Assembly: GCF_000298235.1 (NCBI RefSeq)
Contig: NZ_BAHE01000061.1
Location: 41,985-105,984, forward strand
Direction: 5' to 3'
Length of the DNA stretch: 64,000 nt
Source: Gordonia namibiensis NBRC 108229
GTDB taxonomy: Bacteria > Actinomycetota > Actinomycetes > Mycobacteriales > Mycobacteriaceae
This document shows, one piece after another, positions 1 through 9,238 of the stretch. The first letter of the stretch is position 1. Each line of letters starts with the position of its first letter. The notes under the pieces are model-generated. The model did no database searches. It was not told where the DNA came from and saw only the letters and a list, made by a program, of their open reading frames with translations. The translations under genes were made by a program, and so were the position numbers.

Positions 1-1
1 G

Positions 2-1140
<1,139 letters not shown>

Positions 1141-1144
<4 letters not shown>

Positions 1145-1764
1145 CCGCAGGATCCCATTCGTCGAATGGGTCCGGCGAGGAGCCGGTGACGGTGACCGAC
1201 CGTCGTCGCATCGACCCGGAAACGGGTGAGGTGCGCGACGAGCCGGCCGCCGGCCCCGGCCCGGCCGACGCCGAACCCGTCGTGGACGAGTCCGACACCG
1301 AACAGCCGGCCGACGAGGCATCCCCGGACGCCCGGCTCGCCGAGCTGACGGCCGACCTGCAGCGGGAACGCGCTCAGTTCGCCAACTTCCGGCGGCGAGC
1401 TGCCGAGGAGAAGCAGGGATCGGTTGCCTACGGCAAGCAGATCCTGATCGACAAGCTCCTCCCGGTCCTCGACGACCTCGACCGTGCCCGCGAGCACGGC
1501 GATCTCGAGACCGGCCCGCTCCGGGCGGTCGCCGACAAGCTGACCGCAGTGCTGAACGCCGAGGGCCTCGAGTCCTTCGGCGCCGCGGGTGAGGAGTTCA
1601 ACCCCGAACTCCACGAAGCGGTTCAGCACGACGGCACCGGCGACCACCCGGTCATCGGCGCGGTGTACCGCTGCGGTTACCGACTGGGCGAGAAGGTGAT
1701 CCGCACCGCCATGGTGACGGTCACCGATCCCGAGCCCGCCGGCGACCAGACCGGTGCACAATAA
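1141..1764 (+). CDS. grpE: Nucleotide exchange factor GrpE
   Basis: GrpE releases ADP from DnaK so that the chaperone cycle can restart. The 207-residue protein begins with GTG overlapping the dnaK stop. It has a disordered acidic N-terminus (about residues 1-60), a helical coiled-coil dimerisation stretch (about 62-115, RLAELTADLQRERAQFANF) and the C-terminal beta domain carrying the family signature HEAVQHDGTGDHPVIGAVYR followed by GYRLGEKVIR. Length is normal for actinobacteria. It is followed by about 240 bases with a large palindrome before dnaJ, unusual inside this otherwise tight operon. Confidence 0.97.
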
Positions 1765-1806
1765 GGCAACAATCGCCCGTGCATGAGGGGCGATCCGACC
1801 ACCGAT

Positions 1807-1886
1807 CCCTGAGGTGCGAGGAGCGCAAGCGACGAGCCACGAAGGGCGAGGAACCCTTCGTGGCTCGCTCCGCTCGCACCTCAGGG
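1807..1886. repeat. Large two-part palindrome between grpE and dnaJ
   Basis: An outer 14-bp arm CCCTGAGGTGCGAG (1807-1820) pairs perfectly with CTCGCACCTCAGGG (1873-1886). An inner 14-bp arm CGAGCCACGAAGGG (1833-1846) pairs with CCCTTCGTGGCTCG (1854-1867) around a 7-nt loop. In the dnaK-grpE-dnaJ message this would form a very stable 80-nt hairpin. It shares the core CCTGAGGTGCGAG with the repeats at 1887-1946 and 63880-64000, so it looks like a copy of a dispersed palindromic element. It could alter message stability or the dnaJ:dnaK ratio; that is inference. Confidence 0.85.
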
Positions 1887-1946
1887 GCGGGTGGCTCTCC
1901 GCTCGCACCTCAGGGAGCGGGTGGCTCTCCGCTCGCACCTCAGGGG
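1887..1946. repeat. Two 30-bp direct repeats, same family as the palindrome
   Basis: Two nearly identical units (about 1887-1916 and 1917-1946) each contain GTGGCTCTCCGCTCGCACCT followed by CAGGG. With the right arm of the preceding palindrome this gives three copies of the core CGCTCGCACCTCAGG, at 1871-1885, 1900-1914 and 1930-1944. The reading frames through the repeats look like by-products of the repeat and have no other support as genes. Confidence 0.8.
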
Positions 1947-2006
1947 GCGGGGGAACAACTGAAATACCCATCCAGACAACAGAAGACTTGAAGGAGGTGA
2001 CGTCTG

Positions 2007-3203
2007 GTGGCTCCACAACGTGAGTGGTTGGAACACGACTTCTACAAGGACCTGGGCGTTGCTTCTGACGCTTCGGCTGAAGAGATCAAGAAGGCCTATC
2101 GCAAGCTCGCACGCGAGCTGCACCCGGATGCCAATCCCGGCGATTCCGCGGCCGAAGAGCGCTTCAAGCGGGTGTCCGAAGCCCACAGCGTGCTGAGCGA
2201 TCCGGAGAAGCGCAAGGAGTACGACGAGACCCGTGCGATGTTCGCCGGCGGACGATTCCGCGGCGGCGGCAACGGGTTCCCGGGCGGCGGTTTCCCCGGC
2301 GGCGGTACGACGTACACGACCGGGGGCGACTTCGACCTCGGCGACCTGTTCGGCGGCGGTCAGGCCGGCGGCGGTGGCGGATTCGGCGACATCTTCGACG
2401 GACTCTTCAACCGGGGCGGCGGATCCCAACGCACATCGACGGCCAGCCGTCCCCGTCGCGGCAAGGACCTCGAAACCGAGACGACGCTGTCCTTCAAGGA
2501 CGCGGCACTCGGCACGACGGTCCCGCTGCGGGTGACCAGCCCGTCCCCGTGCACCACCTGTCACGGGTCGGGTGCCAAGCCCGGCACCAGCCCGCGAGTG
2601 TGCCCCAATTGCAACGGCTCCGGCTTCGTCAGCCGCAACCAGGGCGCCTTCGGGTTCAGCGAACCCTGCCAGGACTGCCAGGGCACCGGCTCGCGGATCG
2701 ACGACCCGTGCACCGACTGCTCCGGCAGCGGAGTCAAGAACCGGACGCGCACCATCAACGTGCGTATCCCGGCGGGAGTCGAAGACGGACAACGGATCCG
2801 GCTGGCCGGCCAGGGCGAGGCCGGACGTCGCGGAGCGCCGTCGGGCGACCTCTACGTCGTCGTCCACGTCACGCCGCACAAGCAGTTCACGCGCAGCGGC
2901 AACGACCTTCGGGTGCAGCTCCCGGTTCGGATCTCGGAACTGGTTCTCGGCGCGACGGTGTCGGTACCGACACTCGAGGGCTCGGTCGGGGTCAAGATCC
3001 CGCCGAACACGACCGACGGCCGCACGCTCCGCGTGCGCGGCCGCGGCGTCCCCAAGCGGTCCGGCGGTGCAGGCGACCTGCTGGTGACGGTCAAGGTCGC
3101 GGTGCCGGACAAGCTCGACGACGCTGCGATCGAGGCGATGCGTGCCTACGATCAGGCCGAGCGGGCAAGCGGTTTCGATCCACGGGCGAACTGGGGGAAG
3201 TGA
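2007..3203 (+). CDS. dnaJ: Co-chaperone DnaJ (Hsp40, type I)
   Basis: DnaJ delivers substrates to DnaK and stimulates its ATPase. The 398-residue protein has an N-terminal J domain with the essential HPD at residues 39-41, a Gly/Phe-rich linker (about 80-140) and a complete zinc-binding region with four CxxCxGxG repeats (182-189 CTTCHGSG, 199-206 CPNCNGSG, 221-228 CQDCQGTG, 235-242 CTDCSGSG), then the two client-binding beta domains. The start is GTG at 2007, 7-11 nt behind a strong AAGGAGGTGA. The linker is longer and richer in GGG than in many homologues. hspR follows after 3 bases. Confidence 0.97.
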   Translation: MAPQREWLEHDFYKDLGVASDASAEEIKKAYRKLARELHPDANPGDSAAEERFKRVSEAHSVLSDPEKRKEYDETRAMFAGGRFRGGGNGFPGGGFPGGGTTYTTGGDFDLGDLFGGGQAGGGGGFGDIFDGLFNRGGGSQRTSTASRPRRGKDLETETTLSFKDAALGTTVPLRVTSPSPCTTCHGSGAKPGTSPRVCPNCNGSGFVSRNQGAFGFSEPCQDCQGTGSRIDDPCTDCSGSGVKNRTRTINVRIPAGVEDGQRIRLAGQGEAGRRGAPSGDLYVVVHVTPHKQFTRSGNDLRVQLPVRISELVLGATVSVPTLEGSVGVKIPPNTTDGRTLRVRGRGVPKRSGGAGDLLVTVKVAVPDKLDDAAIEAMRAYDQAERASGFDPRANWGK

Positions 3204-3206
3204 GTC

Positions 3207-3605
3207 ATGGCCGGTCAGAAGAACTTCGACGCCGACGGCGCGACCTTCATGATCTCGGTGGCCGCCGAGCTCGCCGGCATGCACGCCCAGACCCTGCGGA
3301 CCTATGACCGTCTCGGTCTGGTCACCCCGCAACGCACGAGTGGCGGCGGTCGCCGCTACTCGTCTCGCGACGTCGACCTCCTGCGTGAGATCCAGCGTCT
3401 CTCGCAGGAGGAGGGCGTCAACCTCGCAGGGATCAAACGGATCATCGACCTGAGCAATCAGGTCGAGGCGCTGCAGCAGCGTGTCCGTGAGCTCTCCGAC
3501 GAGGTCGCTGCGTCGCGGAATCGTCGCGGGGGCGAGCTCGTCCCGGTGCCCCGGACCAATGCCCTCGTCGTGTGGCAGCCGCGGCGGAAGCGCTCCGGCG
3601 ACTGA
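3207..3605 (+). CDS. hspR: MerR-family heat-shock repressor HspR
   Basis: HspR represses the dnaK operon by binding HAIR inverted repeats and in actinobacteria does so with DnaK as co-repressor (established knowledge). The 132-residue protein has a MerR-type winged helix at about residues 14-80 (FMISVAAELAGMHAQTLRTY and GGGRRYSSRDVDLL), a coiled-coil stretch (about 88-110, NQVEALQQRVRELSDEV) and a basic tail. It starts 3 bases after the dnaJ stop, so it is the last gene of the heat-shock operon and gives autoregulation. No HAIR site was found inside the window. Confidence 0.95.
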   Translation: MAGQKNFDADGATFMISVAAELAGMHAQTLRTYDRLGLVTPQRTSGGGRRYSSRDVDLLREIQRLSQEEGVNLAGIKRIIDLSNQVEALQQRVRELSDEVAASRNRRGGELVPVPRTNALVVWQPRRKRSGD

Positions 3606-3647
3606 ACGGTCCGGCTCGTTCCGTCAGGGCGATCGGTAGGTCCCGCG

Positions 3648-3653
3648 TACGTT
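3648..3653 (+). promoter_or_regulatory. Putative -10 box for leaderless SRPBCC gene
   Basis: TACGTT fits TANNNT and ends 6 nt before the ATG at 3660, the spacing expected if transcription begins at the start codon. A GGAGG lies only 1 nt before this ATG, too close to act as a ribosome binding site. Confidence 0.4.
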
Positions 3654-3659
3654 GGAGGT

Positions 3660-4127
3660 ATGGCTTCCGACACCGTCACCACCGTTGACACGGGCCCGCA
3701 CCGCGTTTCACGGCGCATCGTCGTCGACGCGCCGGCTGCCGAGGTCTTCGCTCTCATCGCCAACCCGCATCGTCATCCCGAACTGGACGGTTCGGGGACG
3801 GTGCGGGACACGCCTGTCAAGGGTCCGGAAAAGCTCACCCCCGGCGCGCGATTCAGCGTCGGGATGAAGCAGTTCGGTGTTCCGTACACGATCACCTCCA
3901 CCGCGACCGACGTCGACACCGACCGCGTCGTCGAGTGGAAGCACCCCATGGGCCATCACTGGCGTTGGGAGCTCGTCGCCACGTCGCCGACGACCACGCA
4001 GGTCACCGAGACCTTCGACTACTCCACGCTCAAGTTCCCGAAGATCATGGAGCTGATCGGCTACGACAAGAAGAACGGGCAGGGCATCGAGGGCACGCTC
4101 CGCGCGCTCGCAAACCGGTTCGGCTGA
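3660..4127 (+). CDS. SRPBCC (START-like) family protein
   Basis: A 155-residue cytoplasmic protein of the polyketide cyclase/START-like SRPBCC fold, a cavity that binds small hydrophobic molecules. The hallmark opening HRVSRRIVVDAPAAEVFALI (about residues 13-32), a central VEWKHPMGHHWRWELV and a terminal amphipathic helix (IEGTLRALANRF) support the fold. The ligand cannot be inferred. The message is probably leaderless (see 3648). It stands alone between hspR and the ABM-domain gene, with a palindrome after its stop. Confidence 0.8.
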   Translation: MASDTVTTVDTGPHRVSRRIVVDAPAAEVFALIANPHRHPELDGSGTVRDTPVKGPEKLTPGARFSVGMKQFGVPYTITSTATDVDTDRVVEWKHPMGHHWRWELVATSPTTTQVTETFDYSTLKFPKIMELIGYDKKNGQGIEGTLRALANRFG

Positions 4128-4132
4128 TGCCA

Positions 4133-4169
4133 CCGCCATCTTGCCGACAACATGTCGATAAGATGGCGG
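4133..4169. promoter_or_regulatory. Perfect interrupted palindrome after SRPBCC gene
   Basis: CCGCCATCTT (4133-4142) pairs with AAGATGGCGG (4160-4169), and an inner CGACA/TGTCG pair closes around a 3-nt loop. It starts 5 nt after the SRPBCC stop and ends 33 nt before the ABM start. It may be a terminator without a T-run, or an operator for the next gene. Confidence 0.6.
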
Positions 4170-4202
4170 AGACCTATCAGACCCGAACCAGGAGTCGACG
4201 AA

Positions 4203-4505
4203 ATGTTCGTGATCACCAACCGCATCGATGTCACCGAGAACGCCGAGGCCTTCGAGAAGGCATTCTCGGACTCCATGCGCACCACGCTCAAGGGTGTTCC
4301 CGGTCTGCACCGCGCCACCCTGATGCGTCCGGAGGCCGAGGGCCTGCCCTACGTTTCCACCATGGAGTTCGACGCCAAGGAGGACTTCCTGGCGTGGCTG
4401 AAGTCTGATTCGTTCCGCGCATCGCACTCCGACGACCAGGCCCCGGGCATGCAGGCTCCGTCTGCCGTCGAACAGCACACCCTGATCGAGACCTTCAACG
4501 CCTGA
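4203..4505 (+). CDS. ABM-domain (antibiotic biosynthesis monooxygenase) protein
   Basis: A 100-residue ferredoxin-like dimeric alpha+beta barrel protein. It opens MFVITNRIDVTENAEAFEKA and carries the ABM pattern GVPGLHRATLMRP ... YVSTMEFDAKEDFLAWLKSD ... HSDD. The layout resembles IsdG/MhuD heme-degrading enzymes, with an early Asn (residue 6) and a C-terminal His in SFRASHSDD, but the Trp that follows the third strand in MhuD is Met here, so heme degradation is only a possibility. The start at 4203 has AGGAG 8 nt upstream; a longer in-frame start at 4152 would lie inside the palindrome and is unlikely. Confidence 0.75.
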   Translation: MFVITNRIDVTENAEAFEKAFSDSMRTTLKGVPGLHRATLMRPEAEGLPYVSTMEFDAKEDFLAWLKSDSFRASHSDDQAPGMQAPSAVEQHTLIETFNA

Positions 4506-4544
4506 TCAGGCCGTCCCGGGGCGGCCGCGAAAGGAAGCCTCTCC

Positions 4545-5639
4545 ATGGAATTCGAGGACGATTCGCCGTCATCCGGCGAGGAAGCGGTGGTCGTCCTCGG
4601 AGTCGTGGCCGCTCCCGGACAACCGATCGGGCTCGCGCGCAAGCTCGTCGACGCAGACCTGACCGAGCACGTCCAGACCAGCTTCCCCGGAGCCCGATGG
4701 CAGATCGAGGTCGTCGAGGCATCCGTGGTGCAGCCACCCGCGACCGACGCCCAGATCGTCGACGCCGCGAGAGATGTTCTCCTCGAACGTGAATGGGACC
4801 TGGTTGTATGTCTGACAGACCTGCCCCTGCATGTCGGCAGACGCCCCGTCGTCGCGCATGCGAACGCGGTACACGGCGTCGCGGTCCTGTCGGTACCCGC
4901 CCTCGGCCCGACCGGACTACGGCAGCGGGCGCGGGCGACTGTCACCGGCCTCATCGGCCGTCTCCTCGGCGCCGACGCCGACGACCTCCGGGACCACCAG
5001 AAGGCCCCGTCGAAGTCGCCGCTGCGGCACCGCGTCCGCCAGTTGGGCACCGACGTCGACGACGAGGGCACCGCCTTCACCGCCCGGGTGCTCACCGGCA
5101 ATCTCCGGCTCCTCTCGGGGATGGTGCGCGCCAACCGGCCGTGGCGCCTCGCGCTCGGGCTGACCCGGGCCCTGACCGGCGCCATTGCCGCCGGCGTCTT
5201 CGCACTGGTCACCGCCGACATCTGGCTGCTGGCCGACACCTTCGGCTGGGTCCGCCTCACCGGCGTCGCCGTCGGTTCCATCGTCGCCATCACCGCCACC
5301 CTGATCGTCGGGGCCAACCTCTGGGAACGGGGATCGTCCCGGCAGTCGCGCGAACAGATCGTCCTGTTCAACACCGTCACCGTCATCACCGTCGTGCTGG
5401 GGGTCGCGGCGTTCTATGCCGCTCTCTTCGTCCTCGCGACCGTCGGCGCGCTGTGCCTCGTGGTCCCTCAGGTCTTCGGCGACGCCCTCGGTCACGACCC
5501 CGGAATCACCGACTACCTGGAGGTCGCGTGGCTGACGTGCTCGCTGGCAACCGTCGGCGGGGCGCTCGGTGCGGGGTTGGAGACCGACGAGGCGGTACGC
5601 GACGCCGCGTACACCCAGCATCCCGCCGACTCGGTCTGA
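4545..5639 (+). CDS. Conserved membrane protein, function unknown
   Basis: A 364-residue protein with a soluble N-terminal half (about 1-200) and about four transmembrane helices (roughly 205-232, 236-257, 272-305, 325-344). The N-terminal part contains a Rossmann-like alternation (VVVLGVVAAPG, WDLVVCLTDLPL) and the short motif HANAVHGVAVLSVPALG, but I do not recognise a family. An AAGGAAG lies about 10 nt before the ATG. It sits between the ABM gene and a Thr-rich membrane protein, with no clear functional link. Confidence 0.8.
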   Translation: MEFEDDSPSSGEEAVVVLGVVAAPGQPIGLARKLVDADLTEHVQTSFPGARWQIEVVEASVVQPPATDAQIVDAARDVLLEREWDLVVCLTDLPLHVGRRPVVAHANAVHGVAVLSVPALGPTGLRQRARATVTGLIGRLLGADADDLRDHQKAPSKSPLRHRVRQLGTDVDDEGTAFTARVLTGNLRLLSGMVRANRPWRLALGLTRALTGAIAAGVFALVTADIWLLADTFGWVRLTGVAVGSIVAITATLIVGANLWERGSSRQSREQIVLFNTVTVITVVLGVAAFYAALFVLATVGALCLVVPQVFGDALGHDPGITDYLEVAWLTCSLATVGGALGAGLETDEAVRDAAYTQHPADSV

Positions 5640-5722
5640 CGAGGTACCACCGACGGTCCGGCTGCCACAGATTCGGCCCCAGCCGTTAGGCTGCATGGGC
5701 AAATGTCGATGTGGAGGTGACG

Positions 5723-6799
5723 ATGACCCAAGATCCGGCGAGTGGGGGACTGCCCGGATCCGTGGTTCTCGGGATATCCGTCGTGGACGATCAGATCGCA
5801 TCCGTGGTGCGCGACGCCGATGGCCACATCCTGGCCAGCAACCTCGTCGACCTGCCTGATCCGTCGGCTCCCGCGGTAGAGGCCGCGATCGTCGAGCTGG
5901 TCGATTCGGTGCCCGTCGTCGTCGACCTGATCGGTGTCTCCGTGTCCCGCGAGGACGTCCGCAAGCACCTGTCACAGGCCTTCGGGTCGAGTGGCGCCGC
6001 CGAATCCTGGCACGACCGTGTCGTCGTCACCGGTTACGCCTCGGCACTCGCCGAGATCGCGTGCACTCATGCCACCCGTGGCGGCGTCGTCGCGGTCGTG
6101 GATCTCGATCGGGAGGCCGCACCGGCATCCGGTACGACGGTGGCGACGGTCGACACGACCTCGGGGGCGGTCCTCGGAACAGCCGATTTCACCACCCACC
6201 GGCTCGCGCCCGTCACCGATCCGGACGGGGCGTCGGCGCTGGCGACCGCGGTCGCCAAGCTGCCGCGCGGTCGCGACCTCACCTCGATCATCGTGGTCGG
6301 GCCCGGCGCAGAGATGCCGGGTATCGCCCCGGCCTTCGAATACGCTGCCCAGCGGCCCGTCACCGTCGCAGACAACCCGCCTCTTGCGTCCGCGATCGGC
6401 GCGGCCGACGCCGCCCTGGTGGCACTCTCCGCCCCGACCCCGGCCCCGCGGGTGTCGACCGGACGACGCTGGTGGTTCGTCGGCGCCGCGATCGGCGCCG
6501 CGGTGTTCCTCGGCGCAGTCGGACTGACGCTGCTCCTGGCCGCCGAGGGCGACACCCCGGAACCGGCTCCCGTGACGGTCACCGAGACACCCGCGGCCGT
6601 CACGATCACCGCCGACGCGAAAACGGTCACCCGGACCGAGACCGAGACCGAGAGGGCCCGCACGACGACGGTCACCAGCGCGCCGCGCCCGGTCACCCGG
6701 ACGACCACGGTGACCGAGGAGATCCCGGGGCCGTTCACCATCACCGAGACCGAGACGACCACGGTCGAGGTGCCCGCCGCAGGATCGCCGGCGCCCTGA
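5723..6799 (+). CDS. Membrane-anchored protein with Hsp70-like N-terminal region and Thr-rich tail
   Basis: A 358-residue protein. Residues 10-235 look like a degenerate actin/Hsp70-type or acetate-kinase-like fold (VVLGISVVDDQIASVVRDAD; VVAVVDLDRE; SIIVVGPGAEMPG), followed by one transmembrane helix (about 250-273) and a low-complexity Thr/Val/Glu tail (285-350) with repeated TVT and TETET runs. The tail would be outside the membrane if the N-terminal part is cytoplasmic. Similar mycobacterial proteins are uncharacterised. The start at 5723 is chosen because GGAGG lies 5 nt upstream; a GTG at 5711 is in frame but overlaps that site. Confidence 0.75.
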   Translation: MTQDPASGGLPGSVVLGISVVDDQIASVVRDADGHILASNLVDLPDPSAPAVEAAIVELVDSVPVVVDLIGVSVSREDVRKHLSQAFGSSGAAESWHDRVVVTGYASALAEIACTHATRGGVVAVVDLDREAAPASGTTVATVDTTSGAVLGTADFTTHRLAPVTDPDGASALATAVAKLPRGRDLTSIIVVGPGAEMPGIAPAFEYAAQRPVTVADNPPLASAIGAADAALVALSAPTPAPRVSTGRRWWFVGAAIGAAVFLGAVGLTLLLAAEGDTPEPAPVTVTETPAAVTITADAKTVTRTETETERARTTTVTSAPRPVTRTTTVTEEIPGPFTITETETTTVEVPAAGSPAP

Positions 6800-6812
6800 C
6801 GCCGGCCCGCGG

Positions 6813-7964
6813 TCAGTACACGGGGTCGTGCTGGATGCGGCTCGCGCGGACCCCGGCGATGATGAGTTTGCGTCTGGTCGCCTCGATCATCTGAGCCGAT
6901 CCGGCGATGAGCACCTGGTGGTCCGACCAGTTCCCGGCGTCGGCGACGACGTCGGCGAGTGTGCCGATCTTGTGGTCGATCCCCAGTTCGGCCGGCGTCG
7001 CCACCGCGGTGATCCACCACGGGTCGCTCTCCTCCTCCGACACCGCGGTCACCTGCAACCAGGGATTGGTGGAGGCGATCCGCCGCAGGACACTCAGGTC
7101 GTAGAGCTCGCCGGGGTAGCGCATCCCGTAGAAGATGTGCGTCGGGGGCGAATCCGCACGCTTGGACATCTCGATGAGCAGTGCGCGCAGCGGGGCGAGG
7201 CCGGTGCCGCCGGCCACCATCAGGACGGGCCGATCCCGGTCGACGTGTAGCGTGCCGTGGCTCTGCGCCAGGGTCCAGACGTCGCCGACGCTGGTCTCGC
7301 TGACGATGGCGGAGCTGACCGTCCCGCCCTGGATCGCCCGCACGTGGAACTCCAGCTCACCGGCCGGGTTCGGCGGGATCGACGGTGAGAAGTTGCGCCA
7401 CTGCTTGGGCCACTGTGGGACGTGTACCTCGAGGTACTGGCCCACGTGGAACGTCAGTGGTGCGTGCGAGATGAGACGTACGACGGCGAGGTCGCGGCTG
7501 ATGCGGTACTTCTCCACGACCTCCGCAGTCCAGCGGGCGGGATGGGTTGCGGTCTCGGCGGCTCCGCGCATCACGCCGGTGACGAGCATCATCGCCTGCG
7601 AGACGGTCTGCTGCGCCTCGTCGTCCCAGTACCCCTCCATCAGACTGGCGAACTCTCCCATGAGGGCCGCGTACATCACGTGGTAGTGCTCTGGTTCGAC
7701 CCCGAACTTGCGATGGTCGCGGCCGAGCTGGGCGAGGAACTCGACGAGGTCGGCGTGGCCGGACTCCGCGGGAATGGCTTCGAGGACGTGATCGATCACG
7801 CGATGGAAGGCGATCTGCTGTGCGGCCATCGAAACGCCGAACAGATCCCGGAGGTCGGGATCGATCGCGAACATCCGGGTATAGACGTTGGTCACGAACC
7901 GGTCGGGCTGTCGGTTCACCGCTGTTCGCAGCTGATGCAGCGTGTGGCGTGAGTGGCTCGCCAT
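6813..7964 (-). CDS. Flavohemoprotein (globin-FAD/NAD reductase), NO dioxygenase type
   Basis: This enzyme probably oxidises nitric oxide to nitrate using O2 and NAD(P)H in the cytoplasm. Residues 1-145 form a globin domain with B10 Tyr28, E7-type Gln49/50, proximal His84 (GRDHRKFGVEPEHY) and its partner Tyr94. Residues 150-383 form an FNR-type reductase with an FAD motif RNFS (190-193, usual RxYS) and an NAD motif GGTGLAP (252-258). Length (383) is slightly short for Hmp. The ATG at 7964 is preferred, although the GGAGG lies 13 nt upstream; an in-frame start at 8018 is the alternative. It is divergent from the amidohydrolase gene. Confidence 0.88.
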   Translation of the reverse strand: MASHSRHTLHQLRTAVNRQPDRFVTNVYTRMFAIDPDLRDLFGVSMAAQQIAFHRVIDHVLEAIPAESGHADLVEFLAQLGRDHRKFGVEPEHYHVMYAALMGEFASLMEGYWDDEAQQTVSQAMMLVTGVMRGAAETATHPARWTAEVVEKYRISRDLAVVRLISHAPLTFHVGQYLEVHVPQWPKQWRNFSPSIPPNPAGELEFHVRAIQGGTVSSAIVSETSVGDVWTLAQSHGTLHVDRDRPVLMVAGGTGLAPLRALLIEMSKRADSPPTHIFYGMRYPGELYDLSVLRRIASTNPWLQVTAVSEEESDPWWITAVATPAELGIDHKIGTLADVVADAGNWSDHQVLIAGSAQMIEATRRKLIIAGVRASRIQHDPVY

Positions 7965-8095
7965 TCTCTGTGGACAACCTCCGTCGGCGTTCGTCCCCCG
8001 CCTGTTCCGAGAGCTCAACCCTAGCGTCCGACGGTACAGAATTCAGGATCCGTCATCGTATGTCGGACTGTGATCCGGTGTGGCAAGGTACCACC

Positions 8096-9223
8096 ATGAC
8101 GTCCCTCGACGGTGTCCTCCCGGCCATCGTCGACGCGCATGTGCAGCACTGGAATCCGCGGCGCACCCCATGGGCGGTGACACGCTCGTCGCGGCTGTAC
8201 GGGTTCGTCCCCCGATTGGGGGACCGGGCATTCCCGCTCATCGCCTCGCGCGCCGACCGGGAGTTCGTGCTGACCCCACGAACGGTAGCGCGCCCGTACG
8301 AGCCACGGCAGTACGCCACCGACGCGGCGCTCGTCTCGACGGTCGTCGGGGTGCCCATCGACACCGTGGTGCACGTCGAGTCGCACTGGCGTAAGGCACT
8401 ACCCGCAGGGGAGCAGGCGTCGGCGCACAGCACCGCCGTGGAGGAGACGCGCTACCTGGAGAGACTCCCGTTCGGCCAGTCCGGTGCCCCGCGTCTGGGG
8501 GCGATCGTGGCCCACGGTGACCCGCGCGACCACGACTTCGCCGAGATGCTGGATCAACAGTCAGCGGTCTCGCCGCGCGTCCGGGGTATCCGCCTGGTGG
8601 CGACGCGCCACCCCGATCCGCGGGTCCGCGACGGCGGCGACGCCGACAACATCCTGGCTTCGGCCGCTTTCCTCGACGGTTTCGCCGAGCTGGCGGCGCG
8701 CAAGCTCGTCTTCGAGGCGGCGGTCTACTCCCACCAGCTCTACGACGTCATCGTGCTGGCGCGGGAGTATCCCGACACGACGATCGTCCTGAACCACTTC
8801 GGGATACCGGCCGGGGTGTTCGGCCCCATCGGGACGCGCACGGGAGCGACGGCCGCGGCGCGGGCGGACATCTGGCGGTTGTGGCGGGAACGGATGACGA
8901 CCCTGGCGTCGTATCGCAATGTGGTGGTGAAGCTTTCCGGGCTGGCCATGCCGGTGCTCGGTTACGGCCACGAACGGTGGGGCAACATCGGGGGACAGGC
9001 GACGCTGTGCGAAATGATCGGCCCGTTCGTCGAACACGTCGTCACCCACTTCGGTTCGGACCGCATCATGTTCGGCTCGAACTACCCGATCGACCGCCCC
9101 AACGCGGCGGTCGACGTCCTCATCGGCGCGCTCGTCGACTGTGTGTCCCAGTGGGGAGATGAGGCCCTGCGGCGCATCTTCCGCGACACGGCGGTGCGCG
9201 TCTACGGGCTCGACGAGACCTGA
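8096..9223 (+). CDS. Amidohydrolase-2 family TIM-barrel hydrolase
   Basis: A 375-residue metal-dependent hydrolase. The metal motif near the start is DAHVQHW (residues 13-19, an HxxH variant of the usual HxH), and the family's last-strand motif is MFGSNYPIDRP near residue 325. Relatives hydrolyse lactones or decarboxylate aromatic acids (2-pyrone-4,6-dicarboxylate lactonase, fuconolactonase, ACMSD groups). The substrate here cannot be named. The gene is divergent from the flavohemoprotein gene with about 130 bases between starts. Confidence 0.82.
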   Translation: MTSLDGVLPAIVDAHVQHWNPRRTPWAVTRSSRLYGFVPRLGDRAFPLIASRADREFVLTPRTVARPYEPRQYATDAALVSTVVGVPIDTVVHVESHWRKALPAGEQASAHSTAVEETRYLERLPFGQSGAPRLGAIVAHGDPRDHDFAEMLDQQSAVSPRVRGIRLVATRHPDPRVRDGGDADNILASAAFLDGFAELAARKLVFEAAVYSHQLYDVIVLAREYPDTTIVLNHFGIPAGVFGPIGTRTGATAAARADIWRLWRERMTTLASYRNVVVKLSGLAMPVLGYGHERWGNIGGQATLCEMIGPFVEHVVTHFGSDRIMFGSNYPIDRPNAAVDVLIGALVDCVSQWGDEALRRIFRDTAVRVYGLDET

Positions 9224-9238
9224 CCTGCCGACGGTCCG

